This document shows, in pieces, positions 35,801 through 39,629 of a DNA stretch of 39,629 nt. Source of the stretch: a bacterium (lineage in GTDB: Bacteria; Latescibacterota; Latescibacteria; Latescibacterales; Latescibacteraceae); the NCBI GenBank assembly GCA_021372535.1, contig JAJFUH010000127.1, positions 1-39,629 on the forward strand, read 5' to 3'. The notes beneath the pieces were generated by a model. The model had not been told where the DNA came from and ran no database searches. It saw only the letters and a program-made list of their open reading frames with translations. The position numbers were made by a program, and so were the translations under genes. Within the stretch, counting starts at the first letter, position 1. Each line of letters begins with the position of its first letter.

Positions 35801-35829
35801 TGACAAAAAAGATGACGCTCGTAAAATAG
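32809..35829 (+). CDS. Thermolysin-family (M4) metalloprotease with beta-propeller and type IX sorting domain
   Basis: A 1006-aa secreted protease. The start is GTG 32809 with GGAGGTG upstream. It has a signal peptide (about 1-31), an FTP/PepSY propeptide (about 95-290) and an M4 catalytic domain (about 300-590). Zinc ligands H433 and H437 (HELTH) and E457 (NEGIAD) keep thermolysin spacing, with E434 catalytic and H513 (GGVHIN) the second active-site His. After a Pro-rich linker (about 597-610) comes a roughly 300-residue TolB/WD-like propeller with LSPDNAHLALT and YSPDDTSVMFQHY blades. The end (about 925-1006) has NTPNPFNPVTTI, LTVYDLLGQNVATL and GIYLYLLKIGDYSMTKKMTLVK-like sequence, a type A C-terminal sorting domain removed at the cell surface. 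It implies a type IX system elsewhere in the genome. Confidence 0.93.
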   Translation: MKNVKYSLRILTGVLFFLAAASFINTTISWSIPPAGLLPSAQVTAGNHNRPDQSTLMSISLRLKSIINPASRHAKTVPSAVSLAQSGGMPYYRNESDGTPVFMTGDTVTALKKSMGKIVPGTALSDIALQFLSSGSDVFKLDNPQDELRLGSETVSQDGSHHIGFDQYYQGIPLWGHRLVVHFDKDGEPYALNARYSPTPQNLDTSNVPYDMKSAVDKATADLSLTTSKQELDDIFRSLYSYDGPTAELVILSDRENPDPRLVWHVTIRPNMKDMWYYFIDARNGDIVEKYNTAVSYAADQASGKDALGVNRNFNVSNDSGVYYMIDTDANIYTYDAQGKVLNSKHSAVLVSSPNNTWPDSIAVSAHSNVWAVYEYYLEKHNRKGVDGNGIKLPVFIHYTEDGKPMYNAFWGGEFMAFGDGDIFAAALDVVAHELTHAVVQYTVGLEYKYQSGALNEGIADAMAAMVDPDWEIGEDLKMGAIRDLKNPERFGLPATMGGYQSLPLSEDNGGVHINMSIPSRACELTAEVIGRDETAQILYGVLNKMYLTPQAQFIDMRLGAIQSATDLFGADSPEVAAVAQAFDTVGILNDQPTKPPADIPPPTGDTWVAFVLQNQLKLGKSVLASQSDIYSPSQTTLYDQSSSPVTVSHDGTFLLFVDSSNNIRHVDLATFKETVIDSSGVWRSIALSPDNAHLALTTTAQDNTVCFINIVNSQDCKTDTLYTASTEGANTNTVVYADMIEWNHDGTQLLYDALHSVPVTDGNPVEFWDVNLLDVDSGVITRVKTPTESGIQVGNPSFAETNDRYIVCDMFSEDTNVSMIVAIDLFNLQISQLSNTGMIRTSQGSYPNLGHPRYSPDDTSVMFQHYDSFYRAYVLEQLSLDTDKMTPIGNTQAYYYGELPVWLVRNQPTVVEEENELPSPGILLQNTPNPFNPVTTIPYTVSEPGLVSLTVYDLLGQNVATLVNGYSPAGSFTATFDGRGLASGIYLYLLKIGDYSMTKKMTLVK

Positions 35830-35887
35830 CTGCGCCGGTGGTCTGTCTTTTTCCTGCTCATTAAAATCCGCCGTTACCGAAACACAA

Positions 35888-35921
35888 GAGGCGCTGTTAC
35901 CTTCCCAGGTTTCAGCGCCTC
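35888..35921 (-). terminator. Hairpin after the convergent protease and SIS genes
   Basis: GAGGCGCTG (35888-35896) pairs with CAGCGCCTC (35913-35921) over a 16-nt loop. No T-run follows on the plus strand; on the minus strand the downstream sequence TTGTGTTTC is moderately T-rich. It probably ends the tandem-SIS gene transcript and may also mark the end of the protease transcript. Confidence 0.55.
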
Positions 35922-35967
35922 CGTAAAGCCTCCCGGTTTTGTTGCGACAGGCGAAATTGACGAACTG

Positions 35968-37377
35968 TCAGCGATTGCGGTATAACTCAAGCATACGGAA
36001 CATGTGCTCTCTTCCGCCTTTGAGCGCAGCCGAGAAATACACCCCGGGAACATCGCCGCCGGTGCGGTCGATGTACTGTTCCACAACCTCCATCATGGTG
36101 CACCAGAAGAGGTGGTCGAGAACGACCCCTGAAGTGGGGCATATCCGCTGATCGAATCCGGGCACCGCAAAGAGACCGTAGGTATCGCACATCCGTCCGG
36201 CTACGAAATCGGCCTCTTTCGGCACGGTTCTGCCTTCGGGAACCTTGACACTCCGTGTCATGGGGCCGAGGCAGGCGATTTTCATGCCGCGTTCCCTGAA
36301 CAGGTCGAGAAACGCGAGGTCGGTTTCATCATCCGGTTTTGTGACACCCATGATGACACAGTCTTTCGATGTTCCCTTGAAATTTTTCCGCTTTTCCGGT
36401 GTATCGAGCGAGGAGCCGTACACGCCCTCGGTGATGGAAAGCCCGCTCCGGCGTGTGCTCGCCTCGCCTGCTATCGAGTTGTGGAGGCTGTAGCCGTATA
36501 TTTTTCCGCCGTTGAGGACGGAATCGACCGCCATTTCGGCAATCTTCCTTATAGTTCCGAGCTCGGCGAAGACAAGCTCGAGCTGCTTCATCACCTCGTT
36601 GAAATAATCGTCCATGAGCGGCTCGCTGAGCTTCACCCATCCAGAAAACGACTGGTAATCCACGGTCTCGCCTTTCAGTTTCGGCTCGTCACCCTTGACA
36701 GGACGGGATTTCCCGTCACGGGCGAGAATACGGCAGGCGTCGGCGAGCATCATCCATATGGTCGTTTTCCCCACAATGCCCGAAACCGGGCCTATCGGCG
36801 CGGGCATACCCTCCACATTCACGACTCCGCCGAGGGTCGTCGCGTTGTTCTCGATGAAGATATCGGCATACGGCCGGAGGGTAAGCTTCCTCACATCATC
36901 GCTGAGCAGCTCGGGAAACTGTGCATCGCCACTCCATGGACTCGGGCAGCCGATGAGGAATATTCCCTTTTTCCCGATCTCCTCGGTATCGCGTGTCTGC
37001 CCGGAAGTAAGGAGCAGGTCACCTTTCTTCGCTTTCTTGATGTCGAAGCTCGTCGAGAAAATCTCCGGCTCGCCGTTACGTCCAGCCCAGGAGTCCGCCT
37101 CGGTGTGTCCGGCATCCCAGCTTACCTGATAGCACTGGCCGCCGTTTTCGACCGTCCGGGCGATGGCATACGCCGCTTCCATGAGATTCTCCGTCTGGTT
37201 CTCGTGAATCCAGGTAAGACGCTCCCTCACTTTTTTCGAATACCGGATGGCAAGCGGATCGTTGAAACCGGGACGGCCTCCCTGGTGGCGAAATTCCTTT
37301 GCCCCGACCTCTCGTGTCATACCGGCGATACCGGCAAGCGAAAGCGGGAACAATTGAATTATCTCACGTCGTTTCAT
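35968..37377 (-). CDS. Exported tandem-SIS-domain protein
   Basis: A 469-aa protein that looks like two SIS (sugar isomerase/sugar-phosphate-binding) domains in one chain. The first (about 45-225) reads like UPF0309: GGQCYQVSWDAGHTEADS, KGDLLLTSGQT, DIFIENNAT and PVSGIVGKTTIWMMLADAC. The second (about 290-469) repeats the plan: GGKIYGYSLHN...RRSG, KDCVIMGVTKPDDETD, FAVPGFDQRICPTSGVVLDHLFW. The N terminus MKRREIIQLFPLSLAGIAG is a short twin-arginine-like signal; most SIS proteins are cytoplasmic, so export is unusual. The phosphate-binding Ser pattern is only partly kept, so binding rather than isomerisation is possible. AAGGAGC lies 6 nt before the ATG, and long repeat copy 2 ends 13 nt upstream of it. 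Confidence 0.75.
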   Translation of the reverse strand: MKRREIIQLFPLSLAGIAGMTREVGAKEFRHQGGRPGFNDPLAIRYSKKVRERLTWIHENQTENLMEAAYAIARTVENGGQCYQVSWDAGHTEADSWAGRNGEPEIFSTSFDIKKAKKGDLLLTSGQTRDTEEIGKKGIFLIGCPSPWSGDAQFPELLSDDVRKLTLRPYADIFIENNATTLGGVVNVEGMPAPIGPVSGIVGKTTIWMMLADACRILARDGKSRPVKGDEPKLKGETVDYQSFSGWVKLSEPLMDDYFNEVMKQLELVFAELGTIRKIAEMAVDSVLNGGKIYGYSLHNSIAGEASTRRSGLSITEGVYGSSLDTPEKRKNFKGTSKDCVIMGVTKPDDETDLAFLDLFRERGMKIACLGPMTRSVKVPEGRTVPKEADFVAGRMCDTYGLFAVPGFDQRICPTSGVVLDHLFWCTMMEVVEQYIDRTGGDVPGVYFSAALKGGREHMFRMLELYRNR

Positions 37378-37390
37378 GGGTATGCTCCTT

Positions 37391-37564
37391 GTTTTTTATC
37401 CCGATCTATTCACACATTTTTTTATAGAACACGGATTTTCGCGGATCGGGCGGATTTTCGCGGATTTGTGTTTCGTACATTACCGATGTAACATTGTAGG
37501 GATAATTCATGAATTACCCCCTGCTCCGTGTCTTTGTTGTAAAATATGTTCATGAATAATCCGG
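37391..37564 (-). repeat. Long dispersed element, copy 2, upstream of the tandem-SIS gene
   Basis: Reverse-strand copy (174 nt) of 17288-17450, oriented toward the SIS gene. It carries an extra CGCGAAAATCCG-type unit, so the 3' part reads as two GCGAAAATCC repeats. The inverted pair GGATTATTCATGAA / TTCATGAATTATCC (13 of 14 positions pair) sits at its distal end. The copy ends 13 nt before the ATG and so spans the likely promoter and leader. Confidence 0.85.
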
Positions 37565-37801
37565 ATCAAATCGCGAATATCATTTTCGGTATCGTGAATG
37601 CGCGAAAAGACCCATAGCACAAGAAGCGCAAAAAGACGGATTAATACAACAAAAATATTCGGATGAGTTCACTTCCATACGGTGATTTTTTATTGATTGC
37701 CGCTTGTGCCACGTTCAAATATACCGTAATTTACAACAGAAGAAATCCGGAATTTCAGCGCACCGTTACGCCTGGCGAAACAGTTCGGTACATTTCTTTT
37801 A
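37565..37801. other. AT-rich non-coding stretch
   Basis: No gene, terminator or repeat is recognised apart from the TTCTTTTA at its right end (37794-37801), which is the left member of the direct repeat flanking the MITE-like element. Confidence 0.5.
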
Positions 37802-38013
37802 GCCGGTTATCCAGTTAAATTAGCTACCATGATTGATCCCTCTCGGCTTCGCCGTTTCCCCCTTATAGAAGAAAGGGGGATGAAAATGTCCCCAAAGTCG
37901 CTCCTCCCTTAAAAAGGGGGGATGCCGCAGGCAGGGGGGATCATATACTATCGAAAAAAAATATCAATTCTGATTTAAAAAGGTTTCTGTGCTTATCAAA
38001 CTGGATAACCGGA
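37802..38013. mobile_element. 212-bp MITE-like element with terminal inverted repeats and apparent target duplication
   Basis: CCGGTTATCCAGTT (37803-37816) is mirrored exactly by AACTGGATAACCGG (37999-38012). Directly outside, after one base on each side, the 8-mer TTCTTTTA occurs at both ends (37794-37801 and 38014-38021), as expected of a target-site duplication. Inside is a CCCCCTT-rich palindromic block (about 37842-37947) related to 39284-39396. There is no reading frame of note, so movement would need a transposase supplied elsewhere. Confidence 0.72.
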
Positions 38014-38025
38014 TTCTTTTATATT

Positions 38026-38075
38026 GATACCGAAACAGGTTCGGCATGACCCTCATCCCGAACTCGTTTCAGAAT
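38026..38075. repeat. Two REP hairpins head to head
   Basis: GATACCGAAACAGGTTCGGCATGAC (38026-38050, in two halves) is a reverse copy of the GTCATGCCGAAC family. It is followed by a degenerate forward copy TCATCCCGAACTCGTTTCAG at 38053-38072. They abut the right end of the MITE-like element. Nothing further is seen up to 38193 except a CTTAGTGTCTTTGTGG-type motif at about 38144-38160. Confidence 0.7.
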
Positions 38076-38193
38076 TTGTTTGCTTAAAAGTGTCAAATAT
38101 TCACATTGTTATATACAGTTGTCAAATTACCTGTACTTTATCTCTTAGTGTCTTTGTGGTTTATTCCATTTTACCCGTAACCGTTCAATTGAT

Positions 38194-39195
38194 ATGACAA
38201 AAAAGCAGAAACTAATCAGTCTCATCGCAGGTACCGCCCAGCCCGATTCCGTCCTCTTCCATCCGATCCTCATGCATTTTGCTGCGCGGTTTCACGGGAC
38301 GACATATTCACGGTTCGCTGCGGATTACCGTGAGCTTGTCGAATCGAACATTGCCTGCCTCGAATACTTCGACCATGATGCGGTGAGCGTGATATCGGAC
38401 CCGTACCGGGAGACTTCGGCGTTCGGCGCACAGGTGACATATCCCGAGGATTCGGTGCCCCTCTGCACCCGCAGGATCGTGACAACCATGGACGATGTAA
38501 AAGCGCTCGGGAATCCCGATGTCTTCAAGTCTGAGCGGACACTCGACCGTATCAGGGGCGTGGCGTATTACCGTGAAAGGCTCGGCGACGATATCCCCGT
38601 CATCGGCTGGATCGAGGGCCCGCTGGCGGAGGCATGCGACCTCACCGGCGACAGCAGGATTCTTCTGAACACGCTTCTCGAACCTGATTTTGTCCGTCTG
38701 CTCATGGACAAGTGCCTCGTGACCGCAAAGGATTTCGCGCGGGCGCAGATCGAGGCCGGAGCCGATGTCATGGGCGTCGGCGATGCTATCTGCTCCCAGA
38801 TTTCACCCTCCATGTACGAAGAGCTCGTGCTTCCGCTCCACAGGGAATTGTTCGGGTACATTCATTCCCTCGGCGCACACGTGAAGCTCCATATCTGCGG
38901 TAACATCACCAATCACCTGCAGAAGCTCAGGGAAGCGGGCGCCGATATCATCGACATCGACTGGATGGTCGATTTCGGCACGGCGCATGACATGCTCGGC
39001 GATTCTGCCGTGGTCTGCGGAAACCTCGATCCCGTCTCGATAATCCAGAACAGAACAGCTCCCGAGGTGTTCGAACGGTCGCGCGGGCTCATCGCGGACG
39101 AAGAAGGGAAGAAGTTCATCCTCTCGGGCGGGTGCGAAATCACAGTCGGCACACCGGTGGAAAATCTCACAGCGATGCGTCAGGCATCGAGATAA
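38194..39195 (+). CDS. Uroporphyrinogen decarboxylase-family methyltransferase (MtaA/HemE-like)
   Basis: A 333-aa TIM-barrel protein of the UroD/MtaA superfamily. Members of the MtaA branch use zinc to transfer methyl groups between corrinoid proteins and thiols; HemE members decarboxylate uroporphyrinogen. Here HICGN near residue 233 and SGGCEI near 310 supply the His-x-Cys and Cys zinc ligands of the MtaA branch, and the HemE N-terminal arginine-rich substrate motif is not evident. Other features are GWIEGPLAEACDL, ADVMGVGDAICSQISPSMYEELVLPLHREL and DIDWMVDFGTA. Its corrinoid partner is not in the window, so the methyl donor is unknown. The ATG has no clear SD. The repeat-rich 816-nt gap lies upstream. 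Confidence 0.87.
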   Translation: MTKKQKLISLIAGTAQPDSVLFHPILMHFAARFHGTTYSRFAADYRELVESNIACLEYFDHDAVSVISDPYRETSAFGAQVTYPEDSVPLCTRRIVTTMDDVKALGNPDVFKSERTLDRIRGVAYYRERLGDDIPVIGWIEGPLAEACDLTGDSRILLNTLLEPDFVRLLMDKCLVTAKDFARAQIEAGADVMGVGDAICSQISPSMYEELVLPLHRELFGYIHSLGAHVKLHICGNITNHLQKLREAGADIIDIDWMVDFGTAHDMLGDSAVVCGNLDPVSIIQNRTAPEVFERSRGLIADEEGKKFILSGGCEITVGTPVENLTAMRQASR

Positions 39196-39283
39196 GATGG
39201 AAGTATCAAGGGTATCTCAAAAATATAAAAAATAATGCCCGCTTTCCCGGAACGGTAGTGTATGTATAAAGGCTTTACCGGAA

Positions 39284-39396
39284 AATCCCCCCGCCGACTA
39301 TGTCGGCGACCCCCTTATCGAAGGGGGTATAAACCATTGAGGCGCAATCAGTAACGTTCCCCCTTAATAAGGGGGATGTCCGAAGGACAGGGGGAT
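39284..39396. repeat. CCCCCTTATCGAAGGGGG-type intergenic repeat
   Basis: Composed of GC-rich palindromes: GCCGACTATGTCGGC, CCCCCTTATCGAAGGGGG and CCCCCTTAATAAGGGGG, ending in a CCGAAGGACAGGGGGATC. The core and ends resemble the inner block of the MITE-like element (37842-37947). Similar sequences are scattered in many bacterial genomes. It occupies most of the gap between the UroD-family gene and the right-end partial gene. Confidence 0.75.
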
Positions 39397-39469
39397 CAGG
39401 AGCACTACAATACACACAATAGTACCGGAATAGTTTCATCCTGTGTATATTTTTAGAGGCTGCCTCAAT

Positions 39470-39500
39470 AAAAAGAGAGCAGCCATGAAAAGCTGCTCTC
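39470..39500 (-). terminator. Intrinsic terminator of the right-end partial gene
   Basis: GAGAGCAGC (39475-39483) pairs with GCTGCTCTC (39492-39500) over 8 nt. Read leftward the stem is followed by TTTTTATTG, a clear rho-independent terminator placed 31 nt after the stop at 39532. Confidence 0.9.
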
Positions 39501-39531
39501 CATGATAATCACCCCTCTTTAACCGCCTGTA

Positions 39532-39629
39532 TCAATCTGTAATCCGCCGTATGAGCGACAGCGACGAATCGATGCAGAACTGCTCGGTTTTCGGGCTGTA
39601 TATACTGCCGTCCACCTCGTAGTCGCCCT
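39532..39629 (-). CDS. C-terminal end of a truncated gene, unknown
   Basis: The last 31 codons of a minus-strand frame entering from beyond the right edge, ending in TGA at 39532-39534. It translates as GDYEVDGSIYSPKTEQFCID followed by SSLSLIRRITD. Codon use looks like the neighbouring genes, the other two frames look random, and a good terminator follows. No family can be named from so short a piece. Confidence 0.6.
   Translation of the reverse strand, partial: GDYEVDGSIYSPKTEQFCIDSSLSLIRRITD

Noticed and set aside
39284-39396. Second copy of the MITE-like element
   Set aside because: It shares the CCCCCTT core only. The flanks lack CCGGTTATCCAGTT ends, and I found no convincing inverted ends or direct repeat.

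Overview
The window looks like chromosome from a Gram-negative bacterium of the FCB group or a nearby candidate phylum (Latescibacterota- or KSB1-like). It carries Kdo/LPS genes (kdsD, an LpxL-type acyltransferase, lptC, an lptA-like gene, lptB), many exported proteins and lipoproteins, and a large M4 protease ending in a PNPFNP-type C-terminal sorting domain typical of type IX secretion substrates. The phylum is inferred from gene content. I saw no rRNA, tRNA, CRISPR array, transposase or phage module.

Layout. 1-7500 (+): thioredoxin reductase-like flavoprotein, a small phage-type conserved protein, then kdsD - acyltransferase - lptC - lptA-like - lptB - hisF, tightly packed except for a repeat-bearing gap before lptB. 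7660-10400: a histidine phosphatase and a small anchored protein (-), a structured intergenic region, and an exported double cupin (+). 10460-16330: signalling block, with a 36-residue-repeat coiled-coil protein and a GAF-GAF-PAS-cyclase-TPR enzyme (-) divergent from a soluble four-PAS hybrid histidine kinase (+). 16550-20650: exported cyclophilin (-), dihydroorotate dehydrogenase-like protein (+) and an OYE/4Fe-4S/FAD enoate reductase-like enzyme (-), the last two converging on a shared terminator. 20920-30000 (-): zinc-ribbon protein, HEAT-repeat lipoprotein, Fes-like esterase, Ntn-hydrolase lipoprotein, APC permease, CBM9-FGE fusion. 30290-35830 (+): lipoprotein with a heme-c motif and a parallel beta-helix, then the M4 protease. 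35970-39630: exported tandem-SIS protein (-), a repeat-rich gap, a UroD/MtaA-type protein (+), and the C-terminal end of a further gene (-) with its terminator.

The window has two themes. The gene content is cell-envelope construction, exported carbohydrate/protein-processing factors and a cyclic-nucleotide/phosphorelay signalling pair. The least expected content lies between the genes: at least four dispersed, structured repeat families. One is a bipartite double hairpin in four copies, A to D. One is a ~165-nt element found twice, each time upstream of and co-oriented with a gene. One is a short REP hairpin whose copies show compensatory base changes. One is a 212-bp MITE-like element with 14-bp terminal inverted repeats and an 8-bp apparent target duplication.

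Start codons were chosen from Shine-Dalgarno sequences and family alignments from memory; several genes start with GTG. No database search or computation was run.
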